NCBI GenBank assembly: GCA_003342895.1
Contig: PTFA01000195.1
Span: 496,001 to 560,000, forward strand
Direction: 5' to 3'
From: Casuarius casuarius
Taxonomy: Eukaryota > Chordata > Aves > Casuariiformes > Casuariidae
Length of the DNA: 64,000 nt
The position numbers were made by a program, and so were the translations under genes. Positions 45,646 to 54,770 of this stretch are shown here, one piece after another. The number at the start of each line of letters is the position of its first letter. Positions within the stretch are counted from its first letter, which is position 1. The notes beneath the pieces are model-generated. The model worked only from the letters and a program-made list of their open reading frames with translations, did no database searches and was not told the DNA's origin.

Positions 45646-46132
45646 GTTCTTTAAAGCCTCCCAAACTGAAAGAAAGTTATTTAATGCTTCCAAGCAGCCC
45701 TAGGCAGAAAATAGAGTTGGACATTTAAATGCTTCCCTGGAGGACATTATATGGTGTGCTTTATCTGCTGTTTCTTGAAGTAATGAATCTCATGGCTTAG
45801 GGATAGAGTGTTTGGTTCCTGGCTTTCACTGGGCTTCTACACACTTAGGACCACAAAGTCCACCAATTTACACTGCTTTCTGGTGGTTCTGTGTGGTATA
45901 TTCTTGTACTCTTCAATGTGACAGAGAGCAGACCTGAGTCTAAGAGAGGGGCACTAACATGTCCTGTGGTTACAGACCATGGTTCTATTGCTTGTTTTGT
46001 CTCAGACATTAAAGCAAACTTTTTATTCATTTCTGTTTTTCGAGCATTGTCATTGTTCAAGAGTGTTGTGCAAATGAATTCATGGTGGAGATTCTGAAAG
46101 CTTCTAACTTCAGAACAATAAAAACTCTAGCA
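45646..46132. other. unannotated DNA
   Basis: Nothing recognisable in this stretch. Confidence 0.5.
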
Positions 46133-46154
46133 CATGACCTAGAACTAGGTCATG
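46133..46154. repeat. perfect 10-bp palindrome
   Basis: CATGACCTAG-AA-CTAGGTCATG, exact inverted arms around two bases. Each arm contains an AGGTCA nuclear-receptor half-site (TGACCT/AGGTCA) arranged as an everted pair. Confidence 0.7.
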
Positions 46155-46427
46155 CCGCTGGTAAGAGATGTATCTTTACTTTGTGTGGATGGGTACCTAT
46201 CAATGGGTGAAAGAGATGTGGAGTATCTCCTCTCTTGCTCATGTCCTGACTCTGGTTCCCAGTGAAAGGATGCTGGTAGGTAACATTGTTAGTGACCAGC
46301 TTAAATTGCAAGCCTGGGCTCCAGGGAGGCTCCAATCTTCCATTTGTAAGCACAACATGGCATTAATCACAGAGGGCTGGTTGGGGGAATATTTACCCTG
46401 TCTGGAGGAGGAGGGAATAGCAGCAGT

Positions 46428-46453
46428 AGTAGTGACAGGTCTCTGTCACTACT
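46428..46453. repeat. perfect 11-bp hairpin
   Basis: AGTAGTGACAG (46428-46438) and CTGTCACTACT (46443-46453) around a 4-nt loop. Confidence 0.7.
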
Positions 46454-47994
46454 TTGTACTTTGCTTTCTCTAGTTCAAAAAGAGAATGAGTCAAATCTTT
46501 AGCAATAACTAGAAAAGCATTGTCAACTTTCACCAGGAGTGCTTCTAGAAAACAGCAACAAGGTCCTGTTGGTAATGCTGCATAACCTCACTCTGGCTTT
46601 TCTAGCTGTGAACCAGATCCTGAGATGACAAAAACCCATTCAGCCAAATCTGGCCATCCTTTTTTTAATCACTGAAGAATTCCAGTGTGTTCCCTCTAGA
46701 GAATTTCCCTTTTGAGGAATGAATGTGATCTTGTCCACTAGTATGAGACCTGTTGCAAAACAGAATTGCTCTCCTCCAGGTATGGCCTTTAAAGACAACT
46801 CACAGGGCGCCTCTTCAGAGACTGTACTAGTGCTATACAAGAAAGAAACTCTCCTTGCTCCTTGGTCCTGTGCCAGTTTCTTTCAAAGTGCCACTTTATT
46901 TCTCATGCTCATACTGACCATTCAGCAGGTCTTTGCATTATGCTGCAAATAACTTCCCCAAAACCTCTATTATGACTTATTTTCCTCTAAAAAAAAAAAA
47001 AACAAAAAAACCAAAAAACAAACAGAAAAAGCAATACCAAAAAGCAACTGTTTGCTCTCCCAGGGGCTCCATTGAAGTTATATTTCCAAATGCACTTTTC
47101 CTTTTTTAATTTTTTTTTTTTCCTGACAAGAACAGGTTTTTTGGCTTTGATCTGAAGCTTTAGCACTCCTTACTTTCTCCTGGGAAGCTTTCTGCTGTGC
47201 TGGAAAAGTGCTGAAAATTAATGAGGAATTCAAGGTTCATTTTTTAAAATATGGTCACATATTTTAAAATAGCTCTCTTATGCTGTACAAGAAAGAATTG
47301 GAAAACAGGAAGTCTAGGGGCTTTCTGAAAGGATGCTGTAATGGATCTGTGTTTCTTTACCCGGACTCTTCTTTCTCTGATAAACACTGGATTACTTAGA
47401 GAAAGGAATGAGCAAATCTTTAGTGGTGAGCCCAGGGAAGAAAAGTTTCCTATCAGTCTTCAGAATTTAAGTTTTTAAAGGATACTCGGGGCATTTCCTC
47501 TCCTTTCCACTTTCATTTGTGCAGGAATTGTTGCCAGTGTACACCTATGGTATCTCATTAATGGAGCAGAAAAATGAGAAGTTTTGGTCCCAGTACAATC
47601 CAGGGGAAAACCATCAATCTACTTCAGTTATCTCAGAATTTCAAGTTAGACGTTTTGGATACGAAATCCAGAACTACCTACTGCTCTGAATACAGCCTTC
47701 TTAAAATGTTTAGCCTAGATGAGTGAGGAAAGGGGAAAATAAGCTTTACTTTGCCTGTTTTGAAAATGAGAGGTTAAATCCTAAAAGATGCTGAGCAGCT
47801 ACAACTCTCATTGAGGTCTGCAGAGCAGAAAAGGTATCATACTGGATGCTTAGTTTCTTCCAGTTTCCACGGTTTGTACGTTTCTTGTATTTTCAAGAAC
47901 CCATGCTGATAACACTAGCTTTAATTCCACTGAAATGAGGGAGGACACAGTGTTTAAGGCACTGTTTAAACATTTAGCCTGTGAGTCTTGAAAG
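46454..47994. other. unannotated DNA
   Basis: An A-rich stretch with C interruptions lies at 46989-47036 and T-runs around 47102-47121. No gene or family recognised. Confidence 0.5.
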
Positions 47995-48110
47995 CAAGCT
48001 GTTTTTCCGTGCCTTGGTGTATGCAAATAAGGATGATAAAATTTGTGGGATGTTGTGAAGATGAATGCATCTGAGTTTCAGGTGTACAAGTGTTATGAAA
48101 TTGAGGTCAA
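47995..48110 (+). repeat. MIR-like CORE-SINE, 3' half
   Basis: TTTTTCCGTGCCTTGGTGTA, TGCAAATAAGGATGATAAAA, TGTGGGATGTTGTGAAGATG, AATGCATCTGAG and GTGTACAAGTGTTATG parallel the MIR order 'ctgtgcctcagtttcc…tgtaaaatggggataataa…cacagggttgttgtgaggatgaat'. Diverged but collinear over 100 bases. Confidence 0.55.
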
Positions 48111-49437
48111 CATATAGGCAGATCCCTTTCATTTTATCCAGTTTATTTTTCATACCCTTCTTTGTAACTTTTTAGCCAGATGAAGCCTAATATAAGTTTA
48201 ACAAAGGATTTTTTTTTTTCCTTTCCACCAGGAAATTTGGCATCATATACTGTATTTGCCACCCCTTGGTGTTATGGTCGTCCCTGGAATTCTCCTGGTA
48301 TGAAATCTTATTCTCTTATCTGGGCTAGGATTTGCCAAAGAAGTTGTTCTCTGAAGCACTTATCAGCAATTCCTCCTCATAGTCTATATCAGCAATTCAT
48401 CCAGTTTCCAGAAATGTTGGGCAGAGAAGTGGAACCATAAAAATTCACTAGTGGACAATTTGTTGCTGTTGCTGTTGTTATTTTTGCCTAAGATCCTATT
48501 AGAGTTAAATTTGCTATGACAGCTGGAGGTCTAATCTTTCAGCTAGAAACTGCCAGATTCGAATATAACTACTGCAAAGAGGGAGACAAAAGTACAAATC
48601 TGAGGGTTGCATCTCTGATGGTGTATCTGATCTTAATGGCTGAAAGCATCCACAGTAGCCATGTGAAAATTGTTTCACTTTCCCTGTTAATCAAAAAACA
48701 AACAAAAAAAAACCAGTGATGATGGGGAAATGAATGTTGAAATGGTTGCCTTATGAATAATAATAATAAAAAAAAGTAAGGAAAAAAGGTCCCAGGCTCC
48801 TATTAAAATCATGAGTGAGAACAATGCCGAGATTTCATCAGAGCAATCAGATCTAAAATTCCAGTTTGTGACTGATATGCCAGTGTGACAAGCTCACTGT
48901 TGAATGGTCCTTACTATTCATAAGTCCAGCATACTTAATTAGAAAACTACAGCATGTCACCTAAAACATCTTGTTCATTTATAGAATGTTCTCAGTGGTG
49001 AAACTCCAGCAGAGTTATTCAATTCTTTCCAAGGACAACTTAAAGCAGAAAAAACAGTGTCAGCATCCCCTATTGTTCAAGAGATTTCCGTGGCTGTTTT
49101 TAAATAACCATCCTTGCTCAGTAGTGGCATTAAGTATGATTAAAAAAAAAAATGTCATTTTTCCCTCTGTCCTTTTCCTGAAGAGTCTGGAAAGATCCCA
49201 GCAGTGACTTTCCCTCTCTACCTCTTCACTATGGATTCTTACAGAGCAAGGATGGAGGGCTTTTTAAATCCTCCAACTCCTGGAAGAAAAGAAGAAAGCC
49301 AAACAACAGCAAAGAGATCAACAGAAACCACCTAAGCTAAAATACCTGAAGAGTGAAAAATGCATTTTTTTGTATGACACTTTCAAAAGATCAAATTAGA
49401 AGGGTAATCAATAGATTGAAATTGTCACTATTTTACA
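48111..49437. other. unannotated DNA
   Basis: No gene is seen. A short TTGTTGCTGTTGCTGTTG run is at about 48460 and AATAATAATAATAAAAAAAA at 48756-48775. Confidence 0.5.
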
Positions 49438-49545
49438 CCCTGATCCATCAAACTGTTTAGGATGAGCGAGATCTTTAAACACAAGCAGTTTTAGTGAAGT
49501 CAACAGAACTATGCAGATGCTTGAAAATAAGTATGGGCTACAGTG
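49438..49545 (-). mobile_element. foldback element relative (19.6-kb family), degenerate
   Basis: CCCTGATCCATCAAACTGTT, TTTAAACACAAGCAG, GTGAAGTCAACAGAACTATG, CAGATGCTTGAAAATAAGTA align with 'ccgatccagcaaagcacttaagcac…tgaagtcaatgggactactcacatgcttaaagttaagcatg', the remembered full form of the palindromic amniote element. Pairing between arms is largely lost. Confidence 0.5.
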
Positions 49546-49694
49546 GTTTCCTAGACTGAGTGGGGCATGTTACAATAAATAGAAAAAAAAGTCCAGTCAG
49601 AGAAAGGTGTCAAAAAGGGCGTAAATTGCAGATGTAAAAAAATATACATATTTGAATTCTAACTAACTCAGCTAAAAACCTTCCTCTGTGGTTT

Positions 49695-49815
49695 TCGACA
49701 ATCGTTTCATCTACCCTGCCTCTCATGTGAAAACAGGGATAATAATTTTCACATAATCTTAAAATGTTATCAGGATAAAATCCATTAATGTCCAGATGCC
49801 ATGTTGATAAGAGAC
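49695..49815 (+). repeat. MIR-like CORE-SINE, 3' half
   Basis: CAATCGTTTCATCTACCCTG, CCTCTCATGTGAAAACAGGG, ATAATAATTTTCACATAATC, TGTTATCAGGATAAAATCCA, TTAATGTCCAGATGCCATG follow the MIR order ending 'tcatctgtaaaatggggataataat…gttatgaggataaataaattaatg'. A second copy of the same half as at 47995. Confidence 0.55.
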
Positions 49816-49879
49816 CACATAGCTATTGCGCTTGTGATTTTCTTTTGGCCTGACAATATTTTCTTTCATTTCGTTTTTC

Positions 49880-50460
49880 CATTTAAAGCAAAACATTCCT
49901 GAAACATTCAGCATTACCTCATTTATGTTTCATTTTTTATTTTTGGCATTTTAAGGTTCTTTAAGCTCTGTCCTTTGTGTGAATGAAAAAAAAGTAATCC
50001 ACTTCACATTTTGTTTGTAAATTATTTTCCTTTACATCATGTTCCAAATATAATGAATGGTGCATTTTGAGTTTCAAAGGTTCCGCTTTTAAATGTAATA
50101 GTTTAGGTTAGTAATCAGAGTCTATTTTGAATATGTGGTGCCTACAGTACATATGAATATGCTAATCAGCTAAACTTAATAGTTCTCATTTGTATTAATG
50201 CAAATTAGGTGGCTGTACTTTCCACCAAATATTTTCCTTGGTATTTATTAGAGAAATCAAAATCTCTTTCCGCCCATAATAAGTTCTAATATTTCATCTT
50301 AACACTTTAAAGGGCGTGTTTTATTTTAGCTTAATCTAATTTCATTGAACAAAATTGCATCTAAAGGCAATATAAAGTTACAATTTGTTCCATGTCAAAT
50401 AATAAAAATGGCCTTTAAATTTTACATGAATTTGACCTTTTGGTTTGTTCGTTTCAATTA
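49880..50460. promoter_or_regulatory. CNE-like block, strongest in the window
   Basis: About 580 bases of complex, AT-rich, repeat-free sequence. It contains CATTACCTCATTTATG, GTTTGTAAATTATTTTCC, a POU-like GAATATGCTAATCAGC (about 50156-50171), a perfect octamer inside TGTATTAATGCAAATTAGGT (ATGCAAAT 50198-50205), CTTTCCGCCCATAATAAG, TTTAGCTTAATCTAATTTCA and TAATAAAAATGGCC. No open frame of length. In my judgement this texture is what deeply conserved developmental enhancers look like. Confidence 0.5.
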
Positions 50461-51079
50461 AACTTCCCTCGTAATCCAAACGGTATAATGTACCTTGAGT
50501 GCCTTTGGCCTTGCATGGAGGTAACCAGCTGTATTCCTATTGCCTCTTTCCATGTAGCTTTTGGCCTTTCTTGACCCTTGGTTTCGTCCCCGTCTCATTA
50601 AAGATGATTGGGATTTTTTCTGTTTACTGCAAACAGGTCTGCTATGCATCTTCCACTACATGGTGTCAGAAATGAAATCACGTGAGATTGGACCATGTTG
50701 GATGTGGCCAGCTTTTCAAAAGAGCTCAATATACTGAATTGAGAGAGAGGTGAGAAATGATAAACACTCCAAAAAATCTGGCTTGTTCTTTGCAAGGTGC
50801 CCTCTGGACCCCAAATCAGCAGCTGTTAACTGCTGTGAATTACTTTATCGAACTCCAGGAGAACCCTAAAGTTGAGGTGAAGCCAAAAAAGGCAACTCAT
50901 AAGAAGAACTCTGTGAGAGCAACCATCTCTGTTGTTCTGCACACAGCAGCATGTCTGTCCATGGCCAAGTCTCATATGATCTTTGGCTGTATAAATTAAT
51001 TTTATTGTTAACAACAAAAACAGTTTTGGCATTAGTAACTTTCACTTCCTCATGAGAGGCCTCAGGAAGGTGTCTTACT
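50461..51079. other. unannotated DNA
   Basis: Between two CNE-like blocks. Part of the minus frame 50866-51309 (147 codons, the longest in a non-low-complexity region) lies here. Its product shows no domain, membrane segment or family resemblance. Confidence 0.45.
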
Positions 51080-51530
51080 TTACCAATCTTCAGAGTCATA
51101 TTTATTTTATTTCTTTTGAGGATCTCATCCCAGCCTCTCTTTTCTGAAGCAGAGCACGCGGAAACTAAAAAGAACTCCCCGGTACCATGCACAGAGTGTT
51201 TCCAGCATATTAATGCCCTCTGCAATGTAGGAAACAACCTGAGCTCAGGGTCGGTACCCCCCTCCTCAACACAGATGAAATACAACTTTGATGGGGACAC
51301 CACCACCATTGCATCCCACTCCGCGTGCTGCAGCCTCTCCTCAGCATTGCATGTGACTTGTCTAATAAGACTAAGAAGCTCGGCAGGGTGAGGAGCAGCT
51401 ACTACTTGGTGTTTATTCAGTGCCTAATTGCACAGCGGAGCTCCATACCTGATTGGCCCGTAGGCACTGTTGTAATTAACATGATTAATAATATGCATTT
51501 TGTGGAGAAATAGCTGAGAGTAGTTTCCAA
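51080..51530. promoter_or_regulatory. CNE-like block, higher GC
   Basis: Complex sequence with GCATATTAATGCCCTCTGC, CACCACCACCATTGCATCCC, GGTGTTTATTCAGTGCC, CCTGATTGGCCCGTAGG (CCAAT-like) and TTGTAATTAACATGATTAAT, ending in TAATATGCATTTTGTGGAG. Mixed GC- and AT-rich motif clusters without repeats. Opposing open frames run through it (minus to 51309, plus 51116-51391), so an unrecognised exon is not excluded, but no splice-site pair supports one. Confidence 0.4.
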
Positions 51531-52279
51531 AGCTTGGAGCCTTGAACTTCTTTTGCAGCTTGAAATGTACTTTTAGACTCAATGGCTTAAAGAAACCTCA
51601 TTCTGTGATCAGCGGAACTAATGAAGCCTGGTTTTCTCTGGCTTTGTGTCTTGTGGCTAGACTGTGCAGTGTCAGGGAAGGTGCAAACCCTGATCCTGTG
51701 GCTGAGACGTTCAAAAACGCCTTCTCCTGTCTGGGTTCTTTTGTGTCTAATAAGAGTGGGCTCACACTGCAGCCTGCCTTTAACGGGCGTGCTCATAGAG
51801 TGTTTTTCTCCTTCTCAGATGCCTCTTCTCTGAAGCTCTTAGTAATTTAATATCCTTGACACCTCCAACCCTCAGCTTTATTTGATTGAAATCAGCTAAT
51901 CAGTCTGTAAAGTGAGACAGACAGACAGATAGGCAGAGATGCGTGTGCTCTTTGACCGTGATAAGCCTCATTTCCTTCAGAAATCAGGGAAAAAAGGAAT
52001 AAAATCTGTGATACTTTTGGTTTAATTTTTCTATTTTTTTCTTTTTTTCCCCAGAGCAAAGTATCCCCAGAATCAAAAACAGAGCAACCCCCAAATCAGA
52101 CTTTGGGAGAAAGAAAAGGGCAGGCTATTCCATGGAATAAAAGAAGGAAATTTTTTCTAGCTCCTTTTTTACTGTAGTAGAAATCAAACTCCAGAGCTTT
52201 AATGAAAAAAGCTTATGTTTTTAAGGGGAAAGACGAAGGAGAAGATGAGAGCGAGGAGGGGGGGAAAAAAGCTAAGCGA
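51531..52279. other. unannotated DNA
   Basis: Overlapping frames at 51542-51850 (plus, 102 codons) and 51587-51796 (minus) have no known product. GACAGACAGACAGATAGGCA at 51917 is a short simple repeat. Confidence 0.45.
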
Positions 52280-52540
52280 CTGTCAGATCAGCTCAGGATC
52301 TCCATTAGAATGCAGAGTGCTCCAGAGTAATTACAAAACAGCTGTAATGGAAAATTGGTAGTCAAACCCATTTTCCACCAACTAGAACGGTGAATGGGCT
52401 CCATTATGTTCCTAATTCTCATTAACTTAATTTGCATAGGAAACAATGAAGGAATACCTAATGAGTTAGACTCAGCTAGCAGCAGATCGATACCCCTGTG
52501 AACAGGGGTTCGACCCATAATTACAGGACATGTGGCAAAG
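52280..52540. promoter_or_regulatory. CNE-like block with stem-loop
   Basis: GATCTCCATTAGAATGCAG, GAGTAATTACAAAACAGCTG, TAATTCTCATTAACTTAATTTGCATAGG (reverse octamer 52430-52437) and CCATAATTACAGG. At 52487-52513, TCGA-T-ACCCCTGT-GA-ACAGGGGT-TCGA forms a 12-bp stem with one bulge. The right side (GGGGTTCGACCC) looks like a tRNA T-arm, hinting at an exapted SINE. Confidence 0.4.
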
Positions 52541-53064
52541 CCAGAATGTTTCTCCTCTTACATAGGGGAGATAGAAAGGTTGGCCTTGCTGTTGTTATTT
52601 ATTTAAAGGCTGGAAATGCAGTGCCTACAGAGGTGGGAATTTGTTGCTGCTGCTGCTTGGAGGTGGGGGGAGAGGGTTCGTTTTTTTTTCTTTCTTTCTC
52701 TCTCACTTCACTTGTTCTGGGGCTTTTAGGAAGAAATGTATTATTTTACTTTCTATTCTACCTTACAGAAGTAAAGCCTGGTGTTTAAAAGGGTGCTTTT
52801 GTGCCCAGGGTTTAGGAGTCGGGATGTGCTGATGCTGTATGCTGAAGGCTGAGGCAAGCACTCTCACCGCATTTATTCTGGGCCAGCTAAAACCTCTAAA
52901 AACACCCATCATATTTCAGCATGCCTGGGCCACCGAGCCCAGCCAAGTAGCAAAGCCTGTTCACCTGGGCTCTGTTCTCTGCAAACACAAGCATACGGTA
53001 TTAGAGGACCGACAGATGTAAATACTGCTGGCTCAGAGTATGCGTGTGTCTCTTCACAATGTAA
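52541..53064. other. unannotated DNA
   Basis: A GTTGCTGCTGCTGCTTGG run (52634) and a CTTT/CTCT pyrimidine run (52681-52703). No gene is recognised. Confidence 0.5.
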
Positions 53065-53190
53065 TCTGAGAAAATCTGGGTTCAATTCTCATTCTTGGCA
53101 GCGTGGTTGTGTTTGTGATCTTGGACAGGTGCTTTCAGTTCTCTGGCCTTTAATTCCTATGTGTGGAATGAAGCTAGAAAAATCCCAGTT
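53065..53190 (+). repeat. MIR-like CORE-SINE
   Basis: CTGGGTTCAATTCTCATTCT (box-B-like GGTTCAATTC), TGTGATCTTGGACAGGTGCT, TTCAGTTCTCTGGCCTTTAA and ATGTGTGGAATG track the MIR consensus 'cctgggttcgaatcccggctctg…tgtgaccttgggcaagt…ctctctgggcctcagtttcctcatctgtaaaatg'. The clearest plus-strand MIR in the window. Confidence 0.7.
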
Positions 53191-53490
53191 CTGTTTTAGA
53201 CCAAAAGCATTCTGGTGAAGGGACTGGACACTCCAAAAGTTAACATACTCTGAAAAAGGTGGAAAATGTTCTCTAACTAGTAAAGAGGTTGAGCAAGCTG
53301 GGGTGCTACTGCTTCTCTAAGTTAGCACAGTTTTTCTGTTCTCCAGAACTGCCAGTCCTGTACCACTATGGCTAGATCATGCGTATAGATATCAATATAG
53401 CTACTTGAAATGGTTGAACCTCTCCCAATGGTCTTGTAGTTTAATTTAGTTTCTATTGTTCTTTCTGAGTGAAAATTCACTTGTGCAGAA
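53191..53490. other. unannotated DNA
   Basis: Spacer between two oppositely oriented MIR-like SINEs; nothing recognisable. Confidence 0.5.
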
Positions 53491-53503
53491 CCCCCCCCCC
53501 CCC
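53491..53503. repeat. poly-C run (C13)
   Basis: Thirteen C residues followed by GCCC; homopolymer. Confidence 0.9.
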
Positions 53504-53589
53504 GCCCTCTGCCACCCCCATCCAATTAACACTATGGAGTCCTCAAAGAGGTTCAAATGAAGGGGACAGCAATTTTGTATGTACTGTGG

Positions 53590-53870
53590 CTGTGCAGACC
53601 TCACTATGCCAGAGGGAACATGCTGTGGCAGATTCTGTAAGAAATGCATACAAAGAGATAGTGCTTGCCTTAATGAGCTCACAATCCATCCAGAGCAGGC
53701 AGGTAGAAGAAATACTCTTATCCCTTTTTCACAGATAGAGACCTGAGTCACTGAATGATTAAGTGACAAGCCCAGAGCCACACAAGCAACCTGTGGCAAA
53801 GCTAGGACATACCAGGCAGGTAGTTCAATCCTAGGTTGATGCTTTTACTACTGTAGCATCATTCATATAT
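53590..53870 (-). repeat. near full-length amniote MIR-type SINE
   Basis: In reverse complement to the SINE. GTGCTTGCCTTAATGAGCTC and ACAATCCATCCAGAGCAGGC correspond to the tail motif 'tccctgcc…aagagctcacaatctaa'. TTTTTCACAGATAGAGACCT, GAATGATTAAGTGACAAGCC, CAGAGCCACACAAGCAACCT, GTGGCAAAGCTAGGACATAC and TTTTACTACTGTAGCATC correspond to the core and tRNA-related head ('gtgacttgcccaaggtcacac…agtggcagagc…ggattcaaacccagg…ttaaccactatgctat'). Collinear over nearly 280 bases. Ancient SINE shared by amniotes. Confidence 0.75.
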
Positions 53871-54552
53871 TACATAAGCAAAATTTAAAGGATGCATAGA
53901 TTTTGGTATCCTACTGTGCTGAATTTTGTCTGTAAGATATAACACGAAGAGATGATGATAGGAAGGTATGCCCTAGCTGCAGGAAACTCTAGCAGACGTG
54001 CTCAGAGGAGAGCTATAGAAATCTTCAGGATCATGTCAAGTACGTTGGGCTGGGTGTTGGAACAGGCTTTTTGACTGAAAAGCAATTGCAGTGCAAAGTG
54101 AATTCCTGATAGTACAGTTGTGACCTCTTACAGGCAGACAATAAACAGGAAAAACGGAGAAAGCAGTTGCCTTAGATAACATATTACATTATATGGAAGG
54201 CCAACAGGTTTACTCTCGCTATGGTGGGGGACATTTCCAAACCCCAAGGAACAGTATCCTCCTGGTGATGAGGCCAGTGGGTTTTGCTTTGTTTTCCCAT
54301 GGCAGGGGTCAGCAGATGGCACTCACACACAGCCTCACAAGTTCACAGTCACAGGGTGCAAGTGGTGGCAAGTTTCTCTTCTAAGAAATGCTGCATCATT
54401 GTCAGATCTTTGCTGCAGATCCTTTGTTGGGAGCTGTAGCAAACAGCTGGAGAAGGTTTTCTCCATGTTAGCTTTCCTAACTGAATAAAGAATTGCACAT
54501 AGGGAGGTGGATTAAAGTTCCTGAAAGTGGGATTATCTAAATGCTGTTTTGC
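53871..54552. other. unannotated DNA
   Basis: No gene is seen; short frames on both strands near 54128-54606 overlap each other and the LINE. Confidence 0.5.
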
Positions 54553-54725
54553 AGAATCACAGAATGGCTGAGGTTGGAAGGGACCTCTGGAGATAAGCTG
54601 GTCCAACCACCCTGCTCAAGCAGTGTCAGCTACAGTAGGTTGCCCAGGACTGTGTCCAGTCAGGTTTTGAATATCTCCAAGGATGGAGACTCCACAGCAT
54701 CTCTGGGCACCCTGTTCCAGTTCCA
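54553..54725 (-). mobile_element. avian CR1 LINE, 5'-truncated 3' end
   Basis: AGAATCACAGAATGGCTGAG, GTTGGAAGGGACCTCTGGAG, GTTGCCCAGGACTGTGTCCA, GTCAGGTTTTGAATATCTCC and AAGGATGGAGACTCCACAGC are the reverse complement of the avian CR1 3' region, whose end is the ATTCTGTG microsatellite. Divergence is modest compared with the other relics. Similarity may continue weakly to about 54770. It is the only clearly bird-type CR1 in the window and gives the taxonomic signal. The plus-strand open frame across it (54541-54786) is antisense LINE. Confidence 0.93.
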
Positions 54726-54770
54726 GTATTTGATCAGTTCTGTTGAAAAACTAACACATGTAATATCAAT

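Noticed and set aside
50665..50690. Retroviral primer-binding-site-like TGGTGTCAGAAATG
   Set aside because: No adjacent LTR, gag or pol sequence; no endogenous retrovirus was recognised anywhere in the window.
50866..51309. 147-codon minus-strand frame
   Set aside because: No family resemblance, no splice-site pair and no promoter signal; an overlapping plus frame is also open. Kept as a finding only through the CNE-like block.
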